Of a stretch of DNA of 64,000 nucleotides, positions 11,331 to 23,613 are shown piece after piece (positions within the stretch are counted from its first letter, which is position 1; each line of letters opens with the position of its first letter). The stretch is from Inia geoffrensis. Taxonomy: Eukaryota; Chordata; Mammalia; Artiodactyla; Iniidae. The notes under the pieces were generated by a model. That model did no database searches, was not told where the DNA came from, and saw nothing but the letters and a program-made list of their open reading frames with translations. The position numbers and the translations under genes are program-made. Location: NCBI GenBank assembly GCA_036417435.1, contig CM070902.1, positions 138,559,886 through 138,623,885 on the forward strand, in the 5' to 3' direction.

Positions 11331-13024
11331 AGGACTTCTTGGTTTGGTTTGATCTCTTTTTTCTAACATGAATCTGACTCTTTGCTGTAGACAGAGATAT
11401 GGGGGAATGGAAAGTGGGCAGGATTCTTGGGTTTGGTTTCTTTAGCATCTTGAAATCCATATTAAATCCAGTTTCTCCATGGAGCAGGACAACATTTGAA
11501 TACCTGACGCCTGCCGTGTTTTCTTCATTTCACTACCTGAATTATAAGATGGTTTCAACAATCTGTGTATGGAGTCGACATAACAAGTGAAAGAATGGAG
11601 CATCTGATTGAGGTCCAACATGCTTCCCGATATTCTGAGTTTAACAACATTCTCTCCATATTGTTTTATTTTACATTGTAATATCAGTGTGGCAACCTTG
11701 CAGTTGCTATATAAGACTTTTATTTCAACTTTAAGAACTAGAGCTTGGTCGCACATTTATTCCACTTTCAAAAGGAGAAGTCAGCTAGTTTGCTTCACCG
11801 AGAAACAGAGTCACTTCCACTGGGGGACGATGCTCGGAGTGTTGACAAAGGGGCGAGGTGCCCACCGGTTGCTGGGCTGCCAGGCTCACCTCAAGTATTT
11901 TCCCTCTTTTCCCACTTATGAGGATCCTTCCCAGGGTCCCCACCAGATGTGTGATAAACGCATCCCAGCTATGTTTGCATGGATATTGTCAATAGTCATT
12001 TCTAAGTGACTCTCTACACTGTGCAGTTAATTATCTGGCCATTTTAGGATTTTAGGATTAAAAGTAAAGGGAAGTATTGCAGCTTAATTTCATCGCTCAC
12101 AGGACCACTCCCATTATCTCCTATTAATGCTCCATTATCTGAGCAGAGAGAGAGAGAGTGAAAGGGAGAATACCGGGAGGTTTGCACTGGGGTCACTGGA
12201 GAGAGCGTGACTAAGGCCCCTGGAGGGAAGAGGGGTCCCAGCAGACCCGTCCTCAAGCCCCTACACCAGTGCAGGCGGGGTTCAAAGCCACGCCCGCTGC
12301 CCTTCACGCAGCCCTTCTGCTTTCAACAATGGTCCTCCTTCTTTCTCCTGCTTCCTCTCTTGTGCACTTTGCTGGCTGCCGCCCCTCTGTCCACTCTCAC
12401 GCTTGGTCCTCTTTCTATTTCTGCAGCTTCAGTTTTACCACCCCCAACCCCTGGCTGTACCCCTTTTTCCAGGAAATATGTCCACATTTAGATAAGAAAA
12501 CAAAATGAAGAAGTTATACCGGAAAGATTAGTCTCCTGGGCAACAGAGAACAGATCAGTCTAGAGATGGGGAAACACAGTGGGCAGAGGACGGAGGAAAT
12601 AGCAAACTACCAACGCCAGGCATGAGCGTGGGCCTTTGTGGAACACACAGCATTTTCACAGCCGGGATTCCTGTCCCCCTGGCGACTCACTCCTGGCTAG
12701 AGATGCCTGGCCTGCCCTGGTTTTCCGGCTCCCCCTTTGATGACATTTGATGTTCTTGGCACAGACTCTTGGGCTGATCCCCAACATTTTCAACTTTTCC
12801 ATCACAGACCCCCTGCGTACCCAGCCCTTCTCCAACTCAGTTTCTGCCAATTCTCATTGCGCAGGGGCTGGCTGGAGTTGTCTTGGAGCAGTTGTGAGGG
12901 CAGACCTCCCCAAGAGCAGTTTGGTGCTGCACCAAACCTCCTCTCCCTAGTCTGGAGATACACTGCAGATGTGCAAGCTGACAGGTGTGCAGGGGTGATT
13001 GTGGCAGCATCATGGGAAACACAA

Positions 13025-13390
13025 AAGAAATAACCTATAAATACAAATACGAAAGAAATAACCTAAGCCCCCATCAATAGGAATAGGTTGTAATATATAC
13101 AAATAATGGAAGGAAAAGGCAGCTCTCTGTATACAGACAAGGAATAATCTTCAAGATCTAATTTTAAGTGAAAAAAGCAAGGGGCAGCACAGTATATAAA
13201 TTTTGCTACCATTTGTGTTAAAAAAGGAAACAGGAAATGATACTTACACTTGTACATGCAGAGAGTTTTCTGGCAGAAACCATGGTTACCTCTGGGGAGG
13301 AAAACTGAGTGGCTGGGGAAAGGGTGTAGTGAAATGTCCTCTCTGAGCTTAGTGCCATGTGTGTAGTGCCTGTTCAAAAAGTCTAATTAA
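13025..13390 (+). mobile_element. Old L1 (L1M-type) 3' fragment
   Basis: This AT-rich segment has the L1 3' UTR style 'cccatcaataggaataggt', 'aaaagcaaggggcagcacag', 'ttacctctggggagg'. It is diverged, and the family assignment is tentative. Confidence 0.5.
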
Positions 13391-13564
13391 AAACAAGATA
13401 AATGCTTTAGAATCAACATAGAGATGTAGAAATAGATGGGATCTTGGGTCTCATTCCTTAGCTGTACAGATTAGAACATTGAGCCCAAATTTCCATAACC
13501 ACTAAGTGACTAGAACCCTCACCATCACTGGCACCTATGCTCAAGGGAACTCAGCTTCAAAACC

Positions 13565-14105
13565 CTACATATCACACACATGCCTATGTTCACAGCAGCA
13601 CTATTCACAATAGCCAAGATATGGAAGCAACCTCAATGTCCATCAACAGATGAATAGATAAAGACGATGTGGCATATATATACAATGGAATACTTCTCAG
13701 CCATAAAAAAGAATGAAATGCCATTTGCAGCAACATAGATGGACGTAGAGATTATCATATTAAGAGAAATAAGTCAGAAAAAGACAAATATCACATGATA
13801 TCACTTATATGTGGAATCTAAAATACGGCACAGATGGACTTATCTACAAAACAGAAACAGACTCACAGACATAGAGAACAGACTTGTGGTTGCCAAGGGG
13901 GAGGAGAGTCGGGGAGGGAAGTATTGGGATCTTGGGATTAGCAGATGCAAACTATTATATATAGGATGGATAAACAACGAAAGGAAAGGGAGGGTTGGAG
14001 GCGAGACAGGCTCTTCCCAGGTCACTGTATAGCACAAGGAACTATACTGAATATCCTGTGATAAACCATAATGGAAAAGAATATGAAAAGAATATATATA
14101 CTATA

Positions 14106-14148
<43 letters not shown>

Positions 14149-14218
14149 GAGTCACTTTGCTGTACAGCAGAAATGAACAACATTGCAAATCAACTGTACT
14201 TCAATAAAATTTAAAAAG
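13565..14218 (+). mobile_element. L1 3' fragment
   Basis: It runs from 'tcacagcagcactattcaca' through 'catcaacagatgaatagata' to 'caactgtacttcaataaaat' and an A-rich end. This is the C-terminal coding edge plus 3' UTR of an L1, 5' truncated. An internal (TG)n(TA)n microsatellite lies at 14106-14146. Confidence 0.85.
14106..14146. repeat. (TG)n(TA)n microsatellite
   Basis: TG repeats change to uninterrupted TA repeats inside the L1 3' UTR, a common place for such expansion. Confidence 0.9.
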
Positions 14219-15114
14219 AACTCTGTGTATCAGTAGAGCCGACAGTGTAAATATCAGGGTTGTACCACAGGGCGAGACATTTGAGACTCAGTTTCTTTAT
14301 TTGTACTGTGAACAATGAACTTGTTGTGAAGATAGTTAGATGGTGCATGTTTATCCTAGTACCTAACATGTACTATCAGCATCTGATAAATGACTGTTAT
14401 TTGTCATTTGGAGCTATTATGGTCTTGTTTGGGAAGGGAGGGATGTGAGGAAGGATGTCACAGGAGTGTCTGGAGATGAAGGCTTGCAGAATAAAGAAAA
14501 ATAAAACACACAGAGAGAACCCTTGACTCTCATTTATTTAAATAGTCACTAGAGAATCAGAGAGAGTAAATGATGGTTAACATGGAAAACATATGTTAGG
14601 GTGTGTGTAAGAAGGATATTGTGGAGAAAATTTCCAGTCATTTTTACTCCAAAATGCCACTAAGAGCCACCTGTGACCAGCATTGTCCCTTGTGCTGAGA
14701 AATAAATGTGCACAGCCCAGGACCATCTGTGTGCTTCTCTCCATTTCTCTTTCATGCCTGATTGTCCAAACACCCTCATTATTCTTGCTAGCTTATTTCC
14801 TTTCCCATTTTCTCCTCTTCTGGGGCAACAGGTCAAGTGTGACTCAGAGCTCTGAGTGTTCTACTGGGAAATTGTTCGCCTTCCGTGGAGAGGCTGGAAA
14901 GATCCTGTTGTTCTGGGCAGCTCTGCTCACAGCTGCCTGGGCTGAGGAGCTTAGCAAGAGTCCAATGAGAGCCCCTCATTGCCTTTGTGCCAGAAATCCA
15001 CCTTCCTGTAGGCTGAGGGGCAAGAACACAAGTTTCCCTCTCTTGGTTACCACTTCATGATTTGTAATCATTCCATTCCTGCCTGATGGGAAGGAAGATA
15101 TTGTGTGAGGTTCC

Positions 15115-15300
15115 AAGCTCAGGTTCTGCAATCATCCCTCCTGGGTTTAAATCTTCACTGCCCTGTAATAGCTTTGTGGTTGTGTGCTAGTTGTATAAGC
15201 TCCCTGCCCGGTTTCTATCTGAAAAAATGGTGGGGATAAAAATGAGATAATCTGGGTACAAGGCAGGGCTTGGCTCTTAGTAAGTTATCTGAAAATGTAA
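15115..15300 (+). mobile_element. MIR SINE
   Basis: It contains 'cctgggtttaaatcttcact', 'tgtgctagttgtataagctc' and 'ggggataaaaatgagataat', in the order of the MIR core and 3' end. Ancient and diverged. Confidence 0.55.
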
Positions 15301-17030
15301 CTTGAAATCATAGCAGCAGCTATAGCAGTAGCAGAAGTAAATAGAAGAAATAAAAAGGAGGTCTGGTTATTGGAGGAAGGTCCATCAGCACTGACTTCAA
15401 GGAATAGGGCCATTGTCACCAACTGCATTTGTGTGTGTGCCACTGCTCCCACTGCCCACCTGTCCCCCGCAAATGTATCCAGTCTTTGCTGGCCTGGGTT
15501 ACCAGTGAAGAATGCTGCTTGGTCTCAGTAGTTCTGCAAGCAGGGTGATTTTAAGGAGGAGATTGCCCTGGCGGACAAATATCTTTTCCTGGTCCAGGGT
15601 GATACGTGATATATCAAAGCTTTTAACAAATGTGTGAATACATTATTGACTTACCTTATTTCAAAGACATAAATATAGGGCAAAGTCACTTAACTCTGAA
15701 GGCAGAGGTCAATAAGTGGTAGATATTTTTTAATCCTGCTTTCAGTATATACATGAGAAGAACACCAGTTACTTAGACTCTGAAGTTTGTAATTGATTCT
15801 GAGGGTTTGGGGTGGCATTGACAGATATGATTACCAAGTGGATCCCCTGGTCTTCGGAGAAATTGAAGTGTTTATATAACTGAAAAGTTAGACTGTGATC
15901 AAAGGAATACTTTTATAAATCATTGTCATGCAGTCATGTGGAGAGCTAAGGACTGAATTGACCCTGCCATGCCGAGTCAGTCACCCTCTGGGTGGTGGCC
16001 TAATGTGCCTGAACATGGCTTCAGGAAGTGGACATCTTCCTTTGCAGAGTAACTTTCACCTTCGAAAGAACTTTCACATAAATTATCCCATTGGATAAGT
16101 TGTCCGTAGCCTCAGCTCATATGCTGATTTTCTCATTGGACCCCACCTGAATGATAGGCAACATTGTACCACGATGGGAAGAAAACCTGGGCTCTCCTGA
16201 CCATGGTCACTACAGAGCCGGGTGAGGAAAGATTTTTCAAATAATCATCTAGCTACTAGTCTTTTCCTATCTTGTGATGAACCATGGATGTTTTCGAACA
16301 CAATCTGAAGTCCCAAACAGAATAAACATGCATATAGCTTATTAATAGGGAAAGTTCTAAAGATGCATGTTATTCAATAAATTTAAATATTGGTGCAGTT
16401 TCCTTAGTTTCTAAGGGAACTTCCCCTTGAGAATTTCACTTTATAAATGAGATACACGTTATATTTTTATTTAGAGTCCAGGAGGATTTCTGTAGGATCA
16501 TTTCAGAGGCGACTTAGTTCTCTGCAGAACTGAGGCCTACACTGACATCTGATCAGTCACCCTGATTTCAAAGAATTCTCTTCCATTGGTAGGTAAACTT
16601 TTATATAAAAAAAAGAAAATTAGGACACAGTGCAATCCTTTTACCTAAAAGTGTTACGTGGCAAGTGCTTAACTCTCAGTAAAAGGGAATTTAGATTTAT
16701 TCAGAAATGTTATTAAAATACCCTATAGGATATCCTGGAATATCACCCTTGACACAGCAAAGCTTCTCAACGCCCTTGGCTTAAGTGCGTCTAAACTGCC
16801 TGCCTTTGTGGGAGGTTTATCTCTGGGCTCTGATCCATGTTCAGTATACTCCCAGGTTGTGCTCCATTTATGTTCGATCAATAGTATTCTGTGTCACACT
16901 GAACTGGAAGACCAAAGCCAGTGGGTCAAGTTTATCACTGGATGCGTGTAGGATAAATTTCAAATCATTGAAAACATACCATACTAACTTTGTCTCCATG
17001 ACAATCTCAATTTTGTGTGTGTTCCCACAG

Positions 17031-17288
17031 AAATGGAAGAAACAGAACTGTCAGCAGAAATGCCCACAGACGTGGGAAGCCAGGATGAAGAGGCTATGGT
17101 TCCAAGCACATTTGCTGTGGTGACCACAGAAATATTCACTATCAGTATGAGTTCTACCCTTATTAATGAAGATGCAGGCCAATTACAGTTTATATTAATG
17201 GTGTTGATCCCAGTGATTTTATTGGCCGTCCTACTTTTATCCGTGATACTCTTTGTAATATACCATAAAAGAAAAAGGAATAAACAAG
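17031..17288 (+). CDS. TMEM154: TMEM154 exon 2: ectodomain and transmembrane segment
   Basis: The exon follows a pyrimidine-rich tract ending in CCCACAG and ends AACAAG before GTAAAT. It opens with two bases completing a codon from exon 1, then 85 codons, then one base carried to exon 3. Counting the split codon as residue 1, residues 1-53 are an acidic, Ser/Thr-rich extracellular stalk. Residues 54-78 are an uninterrupted hydrophobic helix containing one proline (IPVILL), followed by the basic stop-transfer HKRKRNKQ at 79-86. The helix-plus-basic motif and the LQFILMVLIP start closely match TMEM154 of other mammals, while the stalk diverges, as is usual for this protein. I see no N-x-S/T glycosylation sequon in the stalk; its many Ser/Thr could carry O-glycans. 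An in-frame Met at the third base of the exon is not a credible start, because the frame is open upstream only by chance. Confidence 0.93.
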
Positions 17289-17378
17289 GTAAATATTTTG
17301 CCTGTTCCCATTTCCAGACAACTGCTTCATATGTTAATGAATAACTGATAAAACACAATACTTTTTGCTTCCACACAG
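17289..17378 (+). other. TMEM154 intron 2 (90 bp)
   Basis: This very short intron has donor GTAAAT and acceptor TTCCACACAG. The exon 2 frame stays open into it for 18 further codons and meets TAA at 17342-17344. Retention would therefore give a truncated tail ending a few residues after the basic stop-transfer. No repeat lies inside it. Confidence 0.85.
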
Positions 17379-17417
17379 AGCCCTCTAGCCAAGGATCTCA
17401 GAGTGCTTTACAGACAC
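17379..17417 (+). CDS. TMEM154: TMEM154 exon 3: proximal cytoplasmic tail
   Basis: This 39-base exon completes a Glu codon, encodes PSSQGSQSALQT, and leaves one base for the next exon. Its acceptor is CTTCCACACAG and its donor is the strong GTAAGT. The encoded Ser/Gln-rich segment matches the human tail (EPSSQGSQSALQT) as I remember it. It lies just inside the membrane and contains several possible serine phosphorylation sites but no recognisable domain. Confidence 0.92.
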
Positions 17418-17570
17418 GTAAGTATTATCCTAACACCTGCCTGGCATTGGGATGGTGTGGGAAAAGAAACCAAGAGGTTTTTAAGTGAAGCAACTACGTA
17501 AAATAATACGTGATGAATGACTTGTTTCAATGAAGTTTTCCAGAGTTTAGAAATGCCATATTCCTTCCTA

Positions 17571-17602
17571 TTTAAAAAAAAAAAAAGAGAGAGAGAGAGA
17601 GA
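17571..17602. repeat. A-rich / (GA)n simple repeat
   Basis: An A run of about 12 followed by GA repeats, about 150 bases after TMEM154 exon 3. Confidence 0.85.
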
Positions 17603-18124
17603 ATGCTTTCAGCCTAAATTGAAAATTAAAATACACAGCTGCCATCTCTGTATCTAATCTAGATGAGGGCCCTGTGTAATTTTGGCCAATAGGTCAACGT
17701 AACATTTCCCGACCATTGGAGGAAACAGACTGGTGAAGCTGTGGGTCAGATTGCGGGCAGGGTGGGAAGGCTGGAGTCCTTGGGCTCATCGCCACAAGAA
17801 GAGGATTCTTCCATCTGTGCTTTGTCACAGATACTGTTTTCTGCCCCATGCCCCATCCCCACTTAATCTTGAAAAGGCCTGGGTGAAGCATGGTTCTTAT
17901 TCCTATTAAAGCTATGCTAACTTTTAGAATGAAATCCCTGATCGGCTAAAGATAACTATCATCAATGGAAAACTAATCTGATAGAACATCCCCGGGGTCA
18001 GAGATACACTCTGAGAGGATTCACTTCCAATGCCAGGACTATCAAATACTAGGTCTCGAGTTCGGAGTCCAAAGCAGACTTGGTTTCTTTTGGCTTGTGC
18101 TGGTAAAAGTGGCTCCAATTAGAT

Positions 18125-18343
18125 ATTTTTGTTTGTTTGTTTGTTTGTTTTTGCGGTACGCGGGCCTCTCACTGTTGTGGCCTCTCCCGTTGCGGAGCAC
18201 AGGCTCCGGAAGCGCAGGCTCAGCGGCCATGGCTCACGGGCCCAGCCGCTCCGCGGTATGTGGGATCCTCCCAGAGCGGGGCACGAACCCGTGTTCCCTG
18301 CATCGGCAGGCGGACTCTCAACCACTGCACCACCAGGGAAGCC
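18125..18343 (-). mobile_element. CHR-type SINE, antisense
   Basis: An antisense full-length copy with a (TTTG)n-type tail at left. Perfect duplications CCAATTAGAT lie at 18115-18124 and 18344-18353. The chance open frames across it are SINE readings, not genes. Confidence 0.93.
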
Positions 18344-18779
18344 CCAATTAGATTTTCAAGTTGAAGCCTTTAGGGATTCCAAAAATCACTCAAGGGTGAT
18401 AAGATACATATTTATATGTGCATACAAAACTCACTCTGTGTACTTCACATCCACTAACAGGGCACCTCTGGCTTTGAGATCATGCCCTTGGCCTGCGGGC
18501 CCCCTCACCATCCTTGTACTAGGAGAGGCTTTAAGCTCTCGTGGAGCTGTAAATGGTCATTTTCCATTATGCCAGCAGGTAGGGCAAATGCGAGTTGGGA
18601 AGGAAGCAGAGAAGAGCATTACCTTTCATGGCAGGGTAATAGATTCCAAGAAAGTAGAAGATATACATATGTCTCTCCACTGCTTACAATTTCAGGGTGA
18701 CCTAATAACAGTCATCACGTGAGAGCTCCTTTGTAAGCTAGAGAAAGAGAAAAAGCAAACAGAGCTACCTGGACCAATT

Positions 18780-18806
18780 TTTTGTTTGTTTGTTTGTTTG
18801 TTTTTA
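18780..18806. repeat. (TTTG)n simple repeat
   Basis: Five TTTG units flanked by T runs, with no SINE body attached. Confidence 0.85.
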
Positions 18807-19344
18807 AGTAGGGAAAGTAAGAATTTCCTGCCCAAACCCTAGCCTATAGCTGATCTCACCTAATGTAGTCATGGGGTCAGGGAGAAGTTGGGGTTGACTA
18901 GTCAAGTGGTTCATGCTCTGAGGCTCTAAATCCAGAAAGGGACTTTTCACTGAATTTTATTTGGAGAATCTCAAAATTCAAAAGCCATTCACAAGTGAGA
19001 ACTGACCTCAGACACGGTCCAGGCAGTATTTGCTGTTCCCTTTCCTGATGCCTCCATGCTTGATTGATGCTATGTCTTCCGTCTGGAATTTCCTTCTTGG
19101 TTGCTCCGCAAACTGCCACCCGCTTCTTCAATGCCCAGTTCTAAAGATTTTATGAAGAGTTGAGTAATCACACCCCAGGCAAAATTAATCACCACCTCTT
19201 GACTGTTCACACTTATTGTGCACAGTATTTACACTGGCATAAGTTGGTGACTTGCCTTTTTTTGGTCTCTCTTTCTTATGAGGTTATGTTCTCTTTAAGG
19301 TCCGAGAGAACTAAGAACTTGTCTTATATCTTGTTGAATAGTGT

Positions 19345-19600
19345 GGCGAGGACAGACTTTGGAATACTCTGCCTAGTTGGCTTTTGCCTTTCCTAGCTCT
19401 ATGACCTCTGCTTCAGTTTTCTCATCTGTCAAATGGGCAAACTCAGCACGTACCTCATAGAGGTGTTGCATGAACTAAGTGGATTCATCTATTTAAAGCA
19501 CTTAGAAAAACCAGTACCCAGCATATTGTGTCAGCTAATTATTATTATCCCTTTTATCTAACAGAATGCCTAGCCCAACACATATATTAGCTGCTCAATA
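19345..19600 (+). mobile_element. MIR SINE
   Basis: 'cagttttctcatctgtcaaa', 'tacctcatagaggtgttgca' and 'gctgctcaataaatgtgttg' follow the MIR consensus in order. Confidence 0.75.
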
Positions 19601-20631
19601 AATGTGTTGCAGGAATGAGTTGATGAAAGAATGTGAGAACTTTTTTTAGAGAACATTTATTCTCAGAGGTAAAAGTAAATTTGCACATTATTCTTAATAC
19701 AAATTGGCATATCGTTTTTACTTTAAATATGCCTCACTTTAAGAAAACACAAATGGAAAACTTAGAATTTCAAAGCAACTGCTTATCACCAAAGTTTTTG
19801 GTAAGGAGCACTTTATTGGAATATTTCCTTCTACTTGCCACTCCTTTAATATAGATTCAGATGGTTAACTGATGACTCTCTCTTCAGACAGACTGACAGA
19901 GAAAAGGTTCACAACCACTGCCCACTGAAGTCCCCCCATTCATATTTAGCATCATAATGCAAGTCAATAAAATAATATATTTAAATTAACGGAATTTGAT
20001 TTAAATATATTTTTAATTTATTTTTCCAGGAAAAATAAAACTGTCATACTGGGTCAGACCAGCATTTTGCCTGGAAAGTTCCCAAAGGAATATTTTGTGG
20101 GAGAGCATGGGTGATGTCTCCGGTTAGGAATAGACACATTGTTTCTGTCCTCAGGTGAATAGAGCCTGCTGCATTCTTCCACACCAAGAAATGACTTTAA
20201 ATTTGACAACCGGGGAGCACTTGGCCAATATCTGTAGAAAGAGCACTTCACCTGTTTGGAAATTACCTTTGTTCTTTGGGCCTGTCCGTTCCTTGTCCAG
20301 GAAAGGGAAGGCTGTGTAGTGACTTCATGTGCTATTGTCCTTTTCCCTAGACTTGCAGGCATTAGATTTGCAGTTGTTATTATTTAACATTTATTAGGTG
20401 TCCTGACGTGCTGCATCTCTGGGAAAGAGCTGCAGGGGAGACAGCTGGCAGTAAAGCACCCTTTTAAACAGGCTTTAACTACCGGACACCTGGCTGGGCT
20501 CAAGCTCCAGAAAGACACTCTCTAGCTCACTGTTCAGCACAGAAACCAGATAAGCGAGCCGGTGTCCTGCTGGGTCCCCCGTCCCCACCCCTACCCTGCA
20601 ATCCTACCGTCAAGTGCACCCGGGAGTCTAG

Positions 20632-20643
20632 CCGGCAGGGGGC
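20632..20643 (+). promoter_or_regulatory. CTCF-like motif
   Basis: CCGGCAGGGGGC matches the remembered CTCF core (CCASYAGRKGGC) at 11 of 12 positions. It sits in a locally CpG-enriched part of intron 3. No binding evidence is available. Confidence 0.4.
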
Positions 20644-21146
20644 TTCGTGGGGCTAAGTGGGTGTCAGGGGGGAACTGAAGGAGGCGGAGGGAGTGGGGAG
20701 GCCCACAGGAAGTGGCAGGGCTGTGGGAGGGAAAATGGAATCAAGTGCGGGTCGTGGGTTGTGTGAGACCTGCGTCTGCCTCCCGGTGCAGAAGGAGTAG
20801 GTGGCTATTAATAAAGAGACAGAAGCCAGGTGGAGTGGAGCGGGCAGGGCCTGATCGCTGAGGACGGGTAATTGGTCTCCCTCCCAGTTTAATGCTCGGC
20901 TCCGGGGCGCTCTCCCAGATGTTTTCCTGTTGCCATGGCGACTGGGGCAGGGGTAATGGCCGTGGAGCAGGGGAGACGAGGCCACAGGAGGCTTTTTGCT
21001 CTCTTTGCATACTGATTACAGGAGCTTCGCGTTTGGTGCATCTGGAGCACTTTTGTAATGGGTTTTTAAACTTTTCTATCATCCACATGCAGGGCTAGCT
21101 TTGACTCACCGCGAAGCCTGCGGGCACCCAGATTAGAAAGATAAAT

Positions 21147-21160
21147 CCCCCCCCCCCCCC
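21147..21160. repeat. C14 homopolymer
   Basis: Fourteen consecutive C bases; the opposite strand is G14, prone to quadruplex formation and to length error. Confidence 0.95.
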
Positions 21161-22019
21161 GACAGTGGGGCTGTAAGGGGTTATTAAGCAGGGAAAGAGG
21201 GAGGGGAAGGCGGGAGGGACAAAACAGGGGCATTTTTATGGGTCACCTGTAAGGGAGGTTCAGCTGTATAGGGGCTTTATTTATAGTAAAATCCCTTAAG
21301 GAAATAGCCTGTACATTTTAGATGAAAAATGCATGGATATAAAAGGAGATGAACATACTCCCCTTTCCCCAGTTTAAGTGTCTGAGGAGTCAGGCACCTG
21401 CAGGAAGCTTCAGATTCCTACCGAGAGGCAGGAGGACACAACCTACAGCCCCTCGAAGGGAAGCAGTGATGGCATGAAACTGACATCTGTGCCCAACTTT
21501 CCTGGGTTAGCGGTGCCATTAAAGCTTGCCAACCCACAGGAAATTACAGCAGCTCCCGGCTGCCAGGAGCTCAGTTCCAGGTACTTGCTGGTTGTGTTCC
21601 CTCGCTGAGGACCTGCACCTCTGCCTGCCAGACAAAGGAGGCCTCTGATGGCTAAGGATCGAGACCATTTGACTATTCGGTGGACCTCTACAAAGTGGTT
21701 TGCTTCTCAGTGGTTTTCACATCATAAAAGGTGCAGTGGGGCTGTGCTATCCACTCGCTGCCCATCATTGCCTCGTTTCTCTGGGTGCATTGGTTCCCCT
21801 GCCAAACAAAACAGAGTTTGAGCACTGGGCTCTAATTCTTGCCCGTGTTCATCTGGAGTCTGGTCAGCATTCAAGCCATTTTGCAAACTGTTACCTGACT
21901 CACTTCAACTCACAGCAACAAAAAGCAGGCTTGTTGGAAGTTTCACTATTATGAGAATGCTAAATCCAAAACATTGGGCACGAATTTAACCCCAGGGCTG
22001 GACAATCCAGATTAAGGCC

Positions 22020-22240
22020 TATTCATTTATTCAATAAATATTTACGGGGTGTTTGTAGGTACCGTGCAAGCTGGTTGGGGTAGGGCTGGGGGATGCCACC
22101 ATGAACAAGGCAGACATGATCCCCGCCCTTTGGCAGCTATGGTCCAGTGGGAGTGACAGACAAAAAAGAGTTAAACAGAGAAACTGATCAATGACAAATT
22201 GTGGCAGACACTACGGAGGAGCACACGAGGATCTGAGCTG
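22020..22240 (+). mobile_element. L2 LINE 3' fragment
   Basis: 'tcatttattcaataaatatt', 'caccatgaacaaggcagaca' and 'tgatccccgccctttggcag' match the L2 3' end as I remember it. Confidence 0.6.
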
Positions 22241-22537
22241 GGAAGCAGTAGGAAAGATGGGCCTTACTTCAGACAGAGGAGGTAGGGGAGGCCTCTCTGA
22301 GGAAAGAGTATAAGCTGATGTAACTGGGAGAAGGGCTCGAGTGCCCAGGGTGCAGGAAGCCAGGCTCTGAAAGAGCAAAGGAAGCCAGAGTTTGCAGCAA
22401 AGGAAGGATTTATTGCAGGACGCCAAGCAAAGGGGTGGGAGACAAGCCTCAGATCCAGTCCAACTTGGTCATTGAGTTAGGGGTGCTTTTAAAGAAGAAC
22501 AAAGAAGCTGCAATTAATCATCGTCTTGTGACATTTC

Positions 22538-22761
22538 TTTCTTTTTTTTTTTTTTTTTTTTTTTTTGCGGTATGTGGGCCTCTCACTGTTGTGGCCTCTC
22601 CCGTTGCGGAGCACAGGCTCCGGACGCGCAGGCTCAGCGGCCATGGCTCACGGGGCCCAGCCGCTCCACGGCATGTGGGATCTTCCCAGACCGGGGCACG
22701 AACCCGTGTCCCCTGTGTCGGCAGGCGGACTCTCAACCACTGCGCCACCAGGGAAGCCCTC
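22538..22761 (-). mobile_element. CHR-type SINE, antisense
   Basis: A poly-T of about 25, then the antisense SINE body ending ACCAGGGAAGCCC. Direct repeats TGTGACATTT lie at 22528-22537 and 22762-22771. Confidence 0.93.
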
Positions 22762-23613
22762 TGTGACATTTTTAATCGTGATTCTGGGAGTCAGGACGTT
22801 TCCGGTTTACGATTCTCTGAAGAGGTGGTCCATGGCTGGGGGTCTGTGAGCACCACCTGCCCTGGAGAAACAACCTGAGTTTGTGCTTTAATGATGGAAT
22901 CTACAACAGCAATTTTAGTACATTAGCGATGTTATCGATAACAGCAGTTTTAGTCATCTGAGTCTGGTTGGTTAGTGTTCAGTTAGCACAGCACTGAGGT
23001 CAGAGGGAACAAGAAGGGGAATGAAGATTTGGATAGAGTGATTAATCATAAACTTGGTAGGGGACCTTCTGTTTTAAGGGGGACTTGGTTTCACTGAGAC
23101 CAGAAGGGTGTGAGAGATCCACCCACACAAAGAGCAGGGCGAGAGGCGAGTTCCAGGGAGAGCCGGTGATTGATAACCCACGTCCTACTCCGGGACAAAG
23201 GGACAGTGTCACGTTTGGTTTTGTGTGTTGCAAGGAGATGAGACAGCAGTGGTTTGAACTGGCACATCTGGGGGCCCAGGAACAAGCCCTCTTTTCAACT
23301 CCTCCTTTCTCCATCTTACCACTGTTTTCCTCTTCCTATGGATAAAAATAGTCAAGAGGGATGGACATCTGCTGTGAAGTGAACACTCTCAGAGGACCAC
23401 CAGATCTAAAAGAACAGATTTCACGTGGATGGGACCTCATTTCAATATGGCAGTCTGCCCTTGTTTGACATAGAGGTTAACTACTGCTCCTTTCAAAACG
23501 TTATCTACTTGAAGTAATTTCCTCTCTTTGTAGAGGAGATTTCAGCTGTTGGAAATAAAAAGTTGTTACACACACTGAACGTTAACATGACTTTTATATC
23601 TACCTTCTTTTAG

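Larger units (their letters stand above)
1..17030 (+). other. TMEM154 intron 1, 3' portion
   Basis: Everything before exon 2 is interpreted as intron 1, since no signal-peptide exon with a suitable donor is visible. Besides the separately listed repeats, the segments 540-1400, 5460-6760, 10090-10430, 11340-13020, 14530-15110 and 15310-17030 hold no exon or repeat that I can assign. A short (GA)n run lies at about 12147-12160. Confidence 0.7.
17418..23613 (+). other. TMEM154 intron 3
   Basis: About 6.2 kb. It holds an A-rich/GA microsatellite at about 17571-17602, antisense CHR SINEs at 18125-18343 and 22538-22761, a (TTTG)n stretch at 18780-18806, a MIR at 19345-19600, a moderately CpG-enriched patch at about 20520-21000 with a CTCF-like motif, a C14 run at 21147-21160 and an L2 piece at 22020-22240. 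The remaining unique sequence (19620-22010, 22772-23613) shows no exon or repeat that I can assign. Confidence 0.75.

Noticed and set aside
14683..15060. Hydrophobic frame as the TMEM154 signal-peptide exon
   Set aside because: It has no signal-peptide layout with a donor in the needed phase, and does not resemble the remembered TMEM154 N-terminus.
18129..18722. 197-codon plus-strand frame, and similar frames at 10798, 22435, 31257, 43644, 57178 and 61435
   Set aside because: They are translations of antisense or sense CHR SINEs with adjoining unique DNA; the same peptide words recur at every SINE.
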